Shown piece after piece: positions 18,965-27,973 of a stretch of DNA of 37,635 nt. Location: contig JANXZM010000106.1 in the NCBI GenBank assembly GCA_025355505.1, positions 1 through 37,635 of the forward strand. Direction: 5' to 3'. This stretch comes from Acidobacteriaceae bacterium. Its GTDB lineage: Bacteria > Acidobacteriota > Terriglobia > Terriglobales > Acidobacteriaceae. The notes beneath the pieces are model-generated. The model saw nothing but the letters and a program-made list of their open reading frames with translations. It was not told the DNA's origin and searched no databases. Position 1 is the stretch's first letter; each line of letters opens with the position of its first letter. The position numbers and the translations under genes are program-made.

Positions 18965-20350
18965 CTAAGTTTGTGGCGGAATGTTTTGATTAAGCCGAAA
19001 GAAATTGCCCGGATCGTAGTGCGACTTAACCTTGACGAGGCGTGACCACCTTTCGCGGTAGGCCTCAGGGACACGGTCCTCTTCATCGCCGCTCATGAAG
19101 TTGACGTACACTCCCGGAGTCATTGAGGGTCGCAGTGATCCGAAGAGGCTACGGACCCAGGAGACGTTGGAGACATCTTCGGATACGTCCGACCAATTGC
19201 CGAGCAGATTAATCACGAACGGTGAACTGCGATCACCAAAGGCAGTGTCTGCTGCACCTACGCGTGCGGCTTCGCCGCCAAGATAGGCGAGTTCGATCTG
19301 AGTCATGGGAGAAGGAGCGCTGGAGAGGGACTGCACCATGACGTCGATTGTGTTGTCGTCGAGTGTCTTGCAGTAACCGGATTTCGTGTAATACCGGCGG
19401 CCGTGTGGGAACTCTTTATCTGCCATCGTCTGCAGGGTGAGAAAAGAGATGCTTCTTCTTGTTACTGCTCTTGGGTTGCAAAGGGAGAGGACGTGGTCGA
19501 GACAATGCCGGCCTTTTTCCATGTCACCAACCCAAACCGCCGCCTGAGTAACTACGGGACGTCCGCGTAATTCGATGGGGACAATTACAGTGTCGGGCGC
19601 AAGACGCAGGGACAGACTCCAGCGAAGATTGTCGGGCGATTCCGACATGAAATCGCGCCAACGCCGAACCAATGCCGGAATGTCATCCCCTGTGCACACC
19701 GCCTCGCCCAGCAGCACCGAGGTGACCGGATGCAGTTTTACTTCAAATTCCGTCACCACCCCAAAGTTGCCTCCACCTCCACGCAGGGCCCAAAACAAGT
19801 CTTCGTTTTCCCTCGCGTTTGCAAGAATCAGGGAGCCATTCGCGGTGACGATCGTGAATCCCTGCACGTTGTCCGAAGAGAGCCCGTAAAGGCGGGTCAG
19901 CCAACCAAACCCCCCGCCCAGGACCAATCCCGAAGCGCCGGTGTGAGAGACGACGCCGGCAGGGAAGGCGAGACCTTCTTTCTGCGTGGCAGTATCGACC
20001 GTTCCCAGCAGGCAACCGCCTGCGAAGCGACATCTTCGTGTATCCCGATCGACTCTGACTTGGCGCATGTTCGACAGATCGATCACCATTCCGTCCTCGC
20101 AAGTGCTGAACCCAGCGAGGCTGTGCCCTCCACAACGTACGGCTGTGAGGACTCCGGTGGTCGAAGCTGTCCGGACCGCAGCCTGCAGGTCGGCGACGTC
20201 AGCACAGCGGGCGATCAAGGCCGGGCGGCGGGCCACCATGTCGTTCCAGATGACTCGGGCGGGCTCGTACTGCGGATCATTGGGACGCAATAGATCGCCG
20301 CGGAATTGTTGTTGTAGGGCCCGGTAAACCTCGTTCGTCGATTCCTTCAT
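18965..20350 (-). CDS. FAD-binding oxidoreductase, berberine-bridge-enzyme type
   Basis: A 461-residue PCMH/VAO-type flavoenzyme with a C-terminal BBE segment. The FAD-binding part shows 'RCGGHSLAG' with H76, the expected 8-alpha-histidyl-FAD attachment, then 'GASGLVLGGGFGWLTRLYGLSSDNV' and 'DLFWALRGGGGNFGVVTEFEVKLHPV'. Double-linked members have a Cys in the segment before 'DNV', where this protein has Ser, so a single covalent His link is expected. The C-terminus 'YRERWSRLVKVKSHYDPGNFFRLNQNI' is the BBE signature. Members oxidise sugars, alcohols or amine-type substrates with O2. No signal peptide, so cytoplasmic. It lies 35 bases downstream of gntR and is probably co-transcribed. Its start lacks a strong ribosome binding site. 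Confidence 0.9.
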   Translation of the reverse strand: MKESTNEVYRALQQQFRGDLLRPNDPQYEPARVIWNDMVARRPALIARCADVADLQAAVRTASTTGVLTAVRCGGHSLAGFSTCEDGMVIDLSNMRQVRVDRDTRRCRFAGGCLLGTVDTATQKEGLAFPAGVVSHTGASGLVLGGGFGWLTRLYGLSSDNVQGFTIVTANGSLILANARENEDLFWALRGGGGNFGVVTEFEVKLHPVTSVLLGEAVCTGDDIPALVRRWRDFMSESPDNLRWSLSLRLAPDTVIVPIELRGRPVVTQAAVWVGDMEKGRHCLDHVLSLCNPRAVTRRSISFLTLQTMADKEFPHGRRYYTKSGYCKTLDDNTIDVMVQSLSSAPSPMTQIELAYLGGEAARVGAADTAFGDRSSPFVINLLGNWSDVSEDVSNVSWVRSLFGSLRPSMTPGVYVNFMSGDEEDRVPEAYRERWSRLVKVKSHYDPGNFFRLNQNIPPQT

Positions 20351-20385
20351 GGATTTATGCCCGGGGGAAACGCCACGCCGTGGCT

Positions 20386-21087
20386 TTAGGTTACGCCGGA
20401 GGATCCTGTCAGTCGGAGGACCTTACTCTTGGACTGAAGGATGTGATCGTTCATGTGCTTGCGTGCTGCATCGGGGTTATGCTCGACGATGGCTTTCATG
20501 ATCGCTCTATGCTCGCGGGTGGGCACTTCGCCAAAATAGTGGATATCGATCGCCGCGTACATGATGCGCTCCATTTGGCAACGTGCTTCATTGACGGCCC
20601 TGATCAGCATCTGATTGCGCGACAGACGTGCAATCCCGACATGGAAAACGGTATCGGCTTCAATAAATTGCATGTAGCTTTCAATGCTATCCGTCCGGTA
20701 AGACGTCTCGGCCAGCTCTACTAATTGCCGGAGCAGTTCTGTGTCCGTAGCCTTTCTGGCCGCCAGTTCAGCTGCCGCGCATTCAACCGCAGCGCGGTAT
20801 TCGTAGATATCAGTCAGTTCCTGTAGAGTAATCTGGCTCACGAAATAACCGCGGTTCGGCACGATACGGAGCAACCGATCCTCTTGCAGTCGCAGCGCGG
20901 CCTCGCGCACTGGCGTCCGGCTGGCCCTATATTTTTTCGCTAGATATTTCTCGGACAGAGGCTCACCCGCAGGGTGGACGCCCCGGACGATGTCCCGCTT
21001 CATCGCCTTATAGACTTTCACACTGAGTTTGTCACCAACGCCGGATGCCCGCGCGGTGCGAGTCCGCTTGCGACTTACAGCTTTCAC
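20386..21087 (-). CDS. GntR-family (FadR/FCD) transcriptional regulator
   Basis: A 233-residue regulator. The start is GTG 21087, chosen because GGAGG lies seven bases upstream; an ATG seven codons earlier lacks a site. Residues 20-85 form the winged helix: 'KLSVKVYKAMKRDIVRGVHPAGEPLSEKYLAKKYRASRTPVREAALRL' across the usual GntR consensus, with 'TPVREAL'-like core. Residues 90-220 are the FCD effector domain, with acidic and His residues (D145, H149, the 'TREHRAIM' His) that often hold a metal and a carboxylate ligand. FCD members usually sense small organic or amino acids. It sits inside the minus arm between the M61 peptidase and the FAD oxidoreductase, so it is the likely regulator of both arms. 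Confidence 0.92.
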   Translation of the reverse strand: MKAVSRKRTRTARASGVGDKLSVKVYKAMKRDIVRGVHPAGEPLSEKYLAKKYRASRTPVREAALRLQEDRLLRIVPNRGYFVSQITLQELTDIYEYRAAVECAAAELAARKATDTELLRQLVELAETSYRTDSIESYMQFIEADTVFHVGIARLSRNQMLIRAVNEARCQMERIMYAAIDIHYFGEVPTREHRAIMKAIVEHNPDAARKHMNDHILQSKSKVLRLTGSSGVT

Positions 21088-21167
21088 CACTATCCCTCCA
21101 CGTCCCATTTGCCATGGCCTATAGCTCGCCAGACTTTGAGAAAGTAGTTGTGCGAGCCGCTTCTGTC

Positions 21168-21182
21168 TGATTTATTAGATCA
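21168..21182. promoter_or_regulatory. Imperfect palindrome upstream of gntR
   Basis: TGATTTATTAGATCA is a 15-base imperfect palindrome in the 115-base gap between the M61 gene and gntR, about 80 bases before the GTG start. It could be an autoregulatory operator. A related GATCATGATC palindrome lies at 26722-26731, downstream of the plus-arm promoter. Similarity between the two is modest. Confidence 0.3.
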
Positions 21183-21202
21183 CATCCAAGCGCGTGCCCA
21201 GA

Positions 21203-23128
21203 CTACTCCGTCATACGGGGCTTTAGAATTTCATCAAGATAATCGCGCGCAGCTTCGTTCCGCACCAAATGCGGATAGCGGGGCCCGCCATGATAGTCAA
21301 TTTCGTGACTTTCAATGAACCCTGAGTTCGACACGAGCAAGATAGTCTTCCCAGTCTGCGTTTTTGATTCGGTAAGAGCTTTATTCAACTCTTCTATGGA
21401 GAATTGGTGACCGTTAACCGCCAAGACTCGAGTATAGGGGCCGACGCCGCTTTGATATGCCGGCATGCCGGGTATTGCGTCCTGTACGGTGCCGTCTGCC
21501 TTGATCAATAAACCGATCGAGGACGTATAGTCAACGGGCCCAGCGGTGGCTTGTGACGCCGCGATCATTTGGTTGGACTCGTCGTTGTAAGTCAATTGCC
21601 ATCCACCCCCACTAAGTCCTCCGAGTGGAGCATGGGAATCTACCGATTGCAGGCGTTCTACAAAAAAACTCCGCCAGTCATGAACGGCGACTTCATTCAT
21701 TGCCGCCACCAAGTCATCGAAGTTGTAGGTCTTAACAACCGGCATGACTTCGGACCCGCCGAGAAATGTTCGGCAGAAATCGTCCAACGAGCGGCGGCCT
21801 TGGGTGAGTTTCCGGATCGTTACATCTGCCTCAAGCCAGATCAGCACGCTTTCCGGATAAAAATCGGTTCCACGACGATAGGAGGTCCACTCCGAAGGTG
21901 CAAAGTACAGAATTTGGGCAGCACGGGAGGTGTTCTCCAGCGAACGCCAGGTTCTCCCCGCACGATGATCGAGGGTTGAAGCCAATAAGGCCAGGTGCTC
22001 GCGCGTTTGTTCGGCGTTCCACAAACCGCTGCGCGCAGCCAGCACCGTGCCAAGATATGTGGTTAGCCCCTCATAAACCCACAGCAGTTCGCCTCGCATG
22101 GGTTGTTGGAAGTCCGCAGTGGCTAGTCCCTCCGGTCGGCGGTACTGTCCGTTCCAGGAGTGAGTGAATTCATGGGGGAGCAAGTCGGCCCCAAGCAGAC
22201 GCTGGTTGGGGTCGGACAGAGCATTCGCAGGTACCCGATCGTCACTGCTCTCATGATGTTCCTGGCCCAGTCCCATGATGTTGTCGCTTAGCGTCAACAA
22301 AAAGTGATACTCACGGTAATGATGAGACTGATACAGAGCTTGAGCTTCCTCAACCAGGCGCTTGTAGTTCTTGATTACGGTCGGAGGAATGTCGAGAGCC
22401 GAGTTGCTGTCGGCCGCCACGTCGATTTCGTGCGGAGGATTATTACCGGGAGTCAGCGGAATCACCTTCGTGTACGCACCCGACTGCACGGGGGAGTCGA
22501 TCAACAGGTCCAGAGACACGGATTTGAACGTGATCGACTGTGACGATTGCTCCGCGATCGGGAGTGCCGTATGGAACGCCCATCCGCTTGGGACGGTGAG
22601 TTTGGGCTGGAACACGATCTGGCTGGCGGGCCAGCCACTCGGGTAAAGAACTACTTGATTCCACATGAGGACGAAAAGTCGTGGCGTCCCCGACGCGCTG
22701 AAATCGATCGTGGGTCCCGGCGCAGAGAGCAGGAAGTCGAGTTTGGCAGTCACTGCGTTCGTACCGGGAGGGACCTCCAGGTGGAAGGCGTACATGTCCA
22801 CGGAGTCCTGGCTCCATGGAATTTTTTGCCCCGCGGCGGAGAGTTGTAGACCGACTACGTTCCAGATCGGGCCATCTGGCGAGTGGTCGGCGGGCATCCA
22901 CTTTGGATAATACAGAGTCAGAGGTCCGGGCCTAGCCGGTATTGATAGCTCGGCATGCAGAACCTTTTGTGCGACCTCGGTTGCGTCCACCGAAATGCTG
23001 ATAGGGCCGGAAGGCTGCTTCGTCGTCTGACCCGAAGCCAGTACGCCTGAGACGAATACCATCCCAAAAATCAATCGCCGCGAACGAATCGCAAGCTGAG
23101 TGAGTGTGACCCCACGCAGTCCAGGCAT
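21203..23128 (-). CDS. M61-family metallopeptidase (glycyl-aminopeptidase type) with PDZ domain
   Basis: A 641-residue zinc peptidase with an N-terminal hydrophobic signal (about residues 18-32). An immunoglobulin-like N-terminal region is followed by the catalytic domain: HEFTH at 319-323 (HExxH) and the downstream Glu ligand in 'WVYEGLTTYLG' (E353). The C-terminal part has a PDZ-like unit ('GLLIKADGTVQDAIPGMPAYQSGVGPYTRVLAVNGHQF'). M61 enzymes remove N-terminal residues, notably glycine, from peptides. A start ATG with GGGGAGG about ten bases upstream is used. It lies 36 bases after the receptor gene, so co-transcription and joint work on imported peptides in the periplasm are likely. Confidence 0.92.
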   Translation of the reverse strand: MPGLRGVTLTQLAIRSRRLIFGMVFVSGVLASGQTTKQPSGPISISVDATEVAQKVLHAELSIPARPGPLTLYYPKWMPADHSPDGPIWNVVGLQLSAAGQKIPWSQDSVDMYAFHLEVPPGTNAVTAKLDFLLSAPGPTIDFSASGTPRLFVLMWNQVVLYPSGWPASQIVFQPKLTVPSGWAFHTALPIAEQSSQSITFKSVSLDLLIDSPVQSGAYTKVIPLTPGNNPPHEIDVAADSNSALDIPPTVIKNYKRLVEEAQALYQSHHYREYHFLLTLSDNIMGLGQEHHESSDDRVPANALSDPNQRLLGADLLPHEFTHSWNGQYRRPEGLATADFQQPMRGELLWVYEGLTTYLGTVLAARSGLWNAEQTREHLALLASTLDHRAGRTWRSLENTSRAAQILYFAPSEWTSYRRGTDFYPESVLIWLEADVTIRKLTQGRRSLDDFCRTFLGGSEVMPVVKTYNFDDLVAAMNEVAVHDWRSFFVERLQSVDSHAPLGGLSGGGWQLTYNDESNQMIAASQATAGPVDYTSSIGLLIKADGTVQDAIPGMPAYQSGVGPYTRVLAVNGHQFSIEELNKALTESKTQTGKTILLVSNSGFIESHEIDYHGGPRYPHLVRNEAARDYLDEILKPRMTE

Positions 23129-23164
23129 GAGTTAGAACCTCCCCGTCCAAACCTTAAGAATCCC

Positions 23165-26100
23165 TCACCACGTTAACTTGCCCATGAGCTGAATGTTGCG
23201 TGGTCCGCCGACACCAAAGTGAGAGTCGAAGCTGCCGTCATCGGCGGTGGCGCCGATCCGGGTGCTGATATCGGGTGAAGGCTCCGCGAAGTTCGGGTGA
23301 TTAAATGCGTTAAAGAAGCTGGTTCGGAACTGGAAAGCGAAGCGCTCTCCCATCTTGAAGGTTCTTTGGAAGGACACATCCCACGCATTCAAACCCGGAG
23401 CTACCAGGGGATTGCGCGGGCAATTGCCGAATGTCCCTGGGGCGGGGTCGGAGAAAGAACTGACAGACGCGTAGGGCTGAGTGAAGTCCCGTAACTGATA
23501 GTGAATCGGCCCGACGCAGTTGAATCGAGTGTGGAAGTTGCCAACTCCGCTCTCGTCGCCAAAAGTCAGAAGGGGGGTGGCCAGCCCAGCACGCAGCGTC
23601 GTCGTTCCCGAGAGTTGCCAGTCCTTGAGTGCATAGCCAAGTGCGTTGTTGGTCTTGGGGTGCGGGATGGCATAGACGTAAGTGATGATTAACGAGCGGC
23701 GCTGATCGAACTCCGAGTTACCGTAGCTACCCTTTAGGTTCGTCGAATCCTGCGGCACGTATCCGCTGGTGCCAAAGAAATCTTCGACCTCCGAGGCGGT
23801 GTCCATATTGTGGGACCAGGTAAATGAGATTTGCGTCGTCAAGCCGTGGAAGTCATTTGACTTCAAACTTGCCTGAAGCGAATGGTAGTGGGCGAACCCC
23901 GGCGTCGAAATCGTGTTGATCTGCGACAGCGTGGGGTACTTGGCGTTATATGGTCGGGCCGCCTGCTCGCAGTCAAAACTTGGAGGATTTATGCAGCCAG
24001 GGCCATATCCAGCTCCCAGAGACGGCTGATTGATATCCAGAAGCTGGAGCTGGTGAATGCTGTGATTTCCGACGTAGGCGATCTGAAAAACAAATCTCTG
24101 ACTCAGTTCCTGCTGAATGTTGACGTTCCATTCTTGTGAATTCGGCGTCTTGAGGTTGCGTTGGATGCTCACAATGTTGAAAGGAGGTTGAGGCGCGCCT
24201 GTGCCGAAAATCGGCACGGCGACGCCGAAGGGAATGGGAGCGTTCGGCACGATCGTAAACCCTGCGGTTGGACCGATCGGATTTTGCGCGAGCCCTTCTT
24301 CGAAGTTGGTAAGCGGAATTGTGTCGTAGTAGATACCGAAGCCTGCGCGGAACACCGTCTGGTGTCCCGGGATGAGGCTGGTTGTCGGTGCCCAAGCAAG
24401 AGAAACGCGCGGACCGAAATTGCCCTTCGGAGCGTTGTAGAGGTGCGAAGTCTGGACCAGGCCCTGGCTTGGATCGAAAACCGAGAAGCGGTGGCGCGAT
24501 TCGTTCACGGTGGTGAAGAAATCGTAGCGCAGGCCCGCGACCAGCGTAAGGCGTTGCGTAATCTTGTAGGTATCCATTGCGAAGCCGCTGATGATGTTCT
24601 GATCGATATTCGCGCGAGGGCTTCCGACCCGTGTGATTTGCGTGAGGCCGGAGCCCGGCGTCGGGAGGCCCGCGACCAAGTCGATGAGGCTGGCGAGCGC
24701 GCTGTCTGATGTGAGGCCGTCGCCAAGCTGCGAGCCCGTGAATGAGAAGATCCCACGCCCTCCGGCGAGAGTGTAATTGGAATAGTTGTGCAGAAAATTG
24801 AAGCCAAACCTCCAAGCGTGTGCGCCGCGGGTCCAATTAGCTTCGTCGGCGATCTGGTAGCTCGTTGCGACACGGCCTCCAGCGCCATATTGGAGGCCGA
24901 GATTCGAAAAGCCGTAGGTGTCGACCTCAGGAAGGCCATAGCTTTGCGGGCCCACGCCGGTATTGAATCCAATCGCGGCGGGGTTGACGTTTGCGTCTCG
25001 TCCTTTTTGGAACTGACTGAATCGGTTCCATCCCAGGCGGAGCGTGTTAATCAGGCCTGGACTGAACAGGTGAACTTCGCTGATCGCAAAGTTGTCGGCC
25101 ATCGTCGGCGTCACGCCAAACCAGGAACCCAACTGCGAGCCGCCACCCGGGCCCGGTCCGCCGCCAGGAAACTCGTCTTCGCCTACGCCATGGAGATATC
25201 GTGCGGAGAGCGAATCGGAGTTAGAGATCCTGTGATCAATTTTTAAGACGCCGCTATTCGGAGATTGTTGGCCGCGATTGTCGACAACGAATGGGCCTGA
25301 GAGCCCGAGCGAGGAATACAGGCCCACGATATTGAGCCCCAGCTGATTTGGCGTGATGCTTTGAGACTGAACCAGATTCGTGGCAGTTTGAATCTGCGCC
25401 GGAGACGGCGCGTTGCCGTTCAGCGTGGTGCCCAGCCGCAGACGGCTGCCGTCGTAGCCGGCAAAGAAGAAGGTGCGATTCCGGCCGTCGTAGAAATGCG
25501 GAATGTAGATCGGGCCGCCCACAGTTCCGCCGAATTCGTTCCATACGAAGTGGGCCTTTGGAACGCCACCGAGATTCTCAAAGAAATTTGCCGCATCGAG
25601 CGCGGCATTGCGATGTAGTTCGTAAACGGAACCATGGAAGTTGTTCGTTCCGCTGCGAATCGTGACGTTCATGACGCTGCCGGAATTCTGGCCGCTGTCC
25701 GCTCCCGCGTTCGCGGAGACGCTGACTTCTTCAATGGCGTCTAAAGGCAGACGCGTCGCTGCCGTCGCGGAATTGCCCCCTTCATTGATGGAGGGAAGAT
25801 ATGTGGACGGATCCGTGTCCGATGCACCATCGATATTGAACCCGTTCGATCGCGACCGTGAACCGTTGATCGTGTACTGCGCGAAGGCGAAATTGCTGTT
25901 TTGAGTTACGCCCGGGAGCACCAGCGCCAAACGCGTGTAGTCGCTATTGCCGATCGGCAGCGACTCGACTTGCACCTCGCTGAGTTGGCCGCCGGTAGAA
26001 TTCGTTTCCGTCTGGATGAGCGGCGGCGTGGATGTGACTTCGATTTGCGAGCTTACCGAGCCAACCGCCAAGACCGGGCTGATGTTATTGACCAGTCCCT

Positions 26101-26410
26101 GAGAGGTCGTGATATCGGTGACCACGGTTGTGCCGAACCCCTGTTTGGTGATGGTTAATCGGAAGGTGCCGAGCGCCAACTCCGGAAAATTGAAGTTTCC
26201 GGTGTTGTCCGTCGTGACAGTGCGCTCCAATCCCGTGGTTGGATTGGAAAGCTTGACCGTGGCGCCAGAAACAACCGCGCTTTGTGTGTCCCGTACCGTT
26301 CCGGAGATTCGGCCAGGGAAAAACTGCGCGACCGAACTTGCGGCGCAGAGAGTAATCATTACGACAAGCAACGAAGCGAAACGAAGAAACACGGTCCTGA
26401 GGCTAGCCAT
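23165..26410 (-). CDS. TonB-dependent receptor with carboxypeptidase-regulatory-like domain (minus arm)
   Basis: A 1081-residue outer-membrane protein. The start is ATG 26410 with AAGGAG five bases upstream, giving a signal peptide ending near 'SSVAQ'; a longer upstream frame is not needed. Residues 30-120 form a CarboxypepD_reg-like beta-sandwich ('GRISGTVRDTQSAVVSGATV'). A plug region ('SLPIGNSDYTRLALVLPGV', 'INGSRSRSNGFNIDGASD') and a long beta-barrel follow. The C-terminus ends in Trp after 'IQLMGKL', the aromatic end expected for BAM-inserted barrels. This Oar-like receptor type is greatly expanded in Acidobacteriota and imports oligomeric nutrients. It heads the minus arm, directly upstream of the M61 peptidase. 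Confidence 0.92.
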   Translation of the reverse strand: MASLRTVFLRFASLLVVMITLCAASSVAQFFPGRISGTVRDTQSAVVSGATVKLSNPTTGLERTVTTDNTGNFNFPELALGTFRLTITKQGFGTTVVTDITTSQGLVNNISPVLAVGSVSSQIEVTSTPPLIQTETNSTGGQLSEVQVESLPIGNSDYTRLALVLPGVTQNSNFAFAQYTINGSRSRSNGFNIDGASDTDPSTYLPSINEGGNSATAATRLPLDAIEEVSVSANAGADSGQNSGSVMNVTIRSGTNNFHGSVYELHRNAALDAANFFENLGGVPKAHFVWNEFGGTVGGPIYIPHFYDGRNRTFFFAGYDGSRLRLGTTLNGNAPSPAQIQTATNLVQSQSITPNQLGLNIVGLYSSLGLSGPFVVDNRGQQSPNSGVLKIDHRISNSDSLSARYLHGVGEDEFPGGGPGPGGGSQLGSWFGVTPTMADNFAISEVHLFSPGLINTLRLGWNRFSQFQKGRDANVNPAAIGFNTGVGPQSYGLPEVDTYGFSNLGLQYGAGGRVATSYQIADEANWTRGAHAWRFGFNFLHNYSNYTLAGGRGIFSFTGSQLGDGLTSDSALASLIDLVAGLPTPGSGLTQITRVGSPRANIDQNIISGFAMDTYKITQRLTLVAGLRYDFFTTVNESRHRFSVFDPSQGLVQTSHLYNAPKGNFGPRVSLAWAPTTSLIPGHQTVFRAGFGIYYDTIPLTNFEEGLAQNPIGPTAGFTIVPNAPIPFGVAVPIFGTGAPQPPFNIVSIQRNLKTPNSQEWNVNIQQELSQRFVFQIAYVGNHSIHQLQLLDINQPSLGAGYGPGCINPPSFDCEQAARPYNAKYPTLSQINTISTPGFAHYHSLQASLKSNDFHGLTTQISFTWSHNMDTASEVEDFFGTSGYVPQDSTNLKGSYGNSEFDQRRSLIITYVYAIPHPKTNNALGYALKDWQLSGTTTLRAGLATPLLTFGDESGVGNFHTRFNCVGPIHYQLRDFTQPYASVSSFSDPAPGTFGNCPRNPLVAPGLNAWDVSFQRTFKMGERFAFQFRTSFFNAFNHPNFAEPSPDISTRIGATADDGSFDSHFGVGGPRNIQLMGKLTW

Positions 26411-26441
26411 GGTTGCTCTCCTTGAACGAATGCGCGGGCCA

Positions 26442-26471
26442 AAAGTACCGCTCACCGGTTTGCTATGTCAA
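26442..26471 (-). promoter_or_regulatory. Putative promoter of the minus arm
   Basis: On the minus strand TTGACA (26471-26466) is followed after 18 bases by TACTTT (26447-26442), 31 bases before the receptor ATG. The -10 is embedded in GCGGTACTTTTG, identical to the 12-mer at the plus-arm promoter. The paired architecture supports both. Confidence 0.55.
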
Positions 26472-26675
26472 GAGAATTAAATGGATATACCCAAACGCCA
26501 TCAAAACATCGACACACGCGGTACATGTCGAGTTCATGTTGCTCGTGTCAGACGGACTGATCGGCGTCGTTTGTACGGTCGCAATGCTGTGGATATAGGG
26601 GTAGGAGAGATCCAATCGCTTTGCGCAAGCCGTAGCTTCACAATGCATACCGAGTGCATATCACTGAAAATCACC

Positions 26676-26704
26676 TTGACATTGCCGGCGGTCGGCGGTA
26701 CTTT
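26676..26704 (+). promoter_or_regulatory. Putative promoter of the plus arm
   Basis: TTGACA (26676-26681), 17-base spacer, TACTTT (26699-26704), inside GCGGTACTTTTG (26695-26706). The 5' leader to the GTG start would be about 70 bases and includes the palindrome GATCATGATC (26722-26731), a candidate operator. The rest of the 26411-26778 gap holds no gene. Confidence 0.55.
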
Positions 26705-26778
26705 TGCGCCCACTGAATGTGGATCATGATCGCTGGCGAAAGCGCGCCATCATAGCCACAAAAAGAGACGAGGGGTAC

Positions 26779-27948
26779 GTGACCCAGAGCATGGCTGATT
26801 TTCGCAAGCGCTTCCCAGTCCTGTCGGAGAAAATTTATCTCAATAGTTGTTCCCAAGGAGCACTTTCCCAGGACGTGGAAGAGGGCATGCTCGAATACCT
26901 GCGCAGTTGGCACCAACACGGTTCTCCCTGGGACCTGTGGGTCGATCAGTACGAGGCCGGGCGCCGTCACTTTGCAGAGTTAATCAACGCTGAACCGGAA
27001 GAGGTTGCTCTGGTTGCCAGCGCCTCGGCTGGCGTCAATGCGTTCGCCAGCGCCTTGTCGTTCAAGCAGCGGAACAAGGTCGTGCTTGGCGAATTTGAAT
27101 TTCCCACCATGGGGCACATCTGGCTGGCGCAGCGTCCCCGCGGAGCGGACGTGACCTTTGTTGGGGCGGAGAAGAACCGGATTGCGGTGGAAGCCTATGA
27201 CCGGCTTGTGGATCGTAATACCTTGGTCGTCCCTCTGACTCATATGTGCTTCATGAACGGTTTTCGTAGCCCGGTCGCCGAAATTACGAAAATTGCGCAT
27301 GATCGCGGCGCCATGGTGCTTCTGGATGACTACCAGGACAGCGGAACTCGCCCGATCGATGTGAAAGCCATGCAGGTGGACGCCTATGTGAGCGGGACTT
27401 TGAAGTATCTGCTTGGGCCGCCAGGCCTCGCCTTCATGTACGTGCGCAAATCGATCGCGGAATCGTTGGTGCCGACAGTCACCGGTTGGTTCGGTCAGAG
27501 GAATCCTTTTGCGTTCGACGTAAAACTCTTTGATCCTGCCCCGGGTACGCGGCGATTTGAGTCGGGGACACCTCCCATCCCGACTATTTATGGCGCGATC
27601 GCGGGAGTCAAACTCCTGCAGCAGTATGGGTTGCAAAATGTGGCAGACCAGATTCGCTCCCTAACGAATGCTCTGATCCGTGGTGCTTCCGAACTTGGGA
27701 TTCAGATGAAGACGCCACTCGATAGCGTGGGACCGCTGGTCGTCCTGCAATCCAAGGATGCCGATGGCCTGGTTCGCCTGTTCGCCGAGGATGGTGTGGT
27801 TTGTTCCAGTCGGCACGACGGCCTGCGGATTTCTTTTCACGCCTACAACACTCTGGATGATGTGAAGTTTGTGCTCCGCTTGTTACAACAGAACCTTAAG
27901 ATGCTGGTCACGGCGCCGGCTGAGACCGTTGCCGGAAGCGCGTCCTAA
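26779..27948 (+). CDS. Class V aminotransferase-fold PLP enzyme (first copy)
   Basis: A 389-residue fold-type I PLP protein related to the SufS/isopenicillin N epimerase/kynureninase group. Key positions from the GTG start are 'SASAGVNAF' (phosphate region near residue 81), the PLP aspartate in 'LLDDYQDSG' (D183/D184) and the Schiff-base lysine K209 in 'SGTLKYLLGPPGLAF'. The C-terminal 'LRISFHAYNT' is typical. Start choice: GTG 26779 has GAGG five bases upstream, while ATG 26791 is 17 bases away; the latter would lose four residues. There is no signal peptide, so it is cytoplasmic. It is the first gene of the plus arm, 25 bases before the amidohydrolase. Reaction (epimerase, lyase, aminotransferase) cannot be decided from sequence. 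Confidence 0.88.
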   Translation: MTQSMADFRKRFPVLSEKIYLNSCSQGALSQDVEEGMLEYLRSWHQHGSPWDLWVDQYEAGRRHFAELINAEPEEVALVASASAGVNAFASALSFKQRNKVVLGEFEFPTMGHIWLAQRPRGADVTFVGAEKNRIAVEAYDRLVDRNTLVVPLTHMCFMNGFRSPVAEITKIAHDRGAMVLLDDYQDSGTRPIDVKAMQVDAYVSGTLKYLLGPPGLAFMYVRKSIAESLVPTVTGWFGQRNPFAFDVKLFDPAPGTRRFESGTPPIPTIYGAIAGVKLLQQYGLQNVADQIRSLTNALIRGASELGIQMKTPLDSVGPLVVLQSKDADGLVRLFAEDGVVCSSRHDGLRISFHAYNTLDDVKFVLRLLQQNLKMLVTAPAETVAGSAS

Positions 27949-27973
27949 CAGCGGTAAGAACAGGAGGACGATC

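Noticed and set aside
26411-26778. Short open frames in the divergent intergenic region
   Set aside because: Low-complexity translations without ribosome binding sites; the region is better explained by two promoters.
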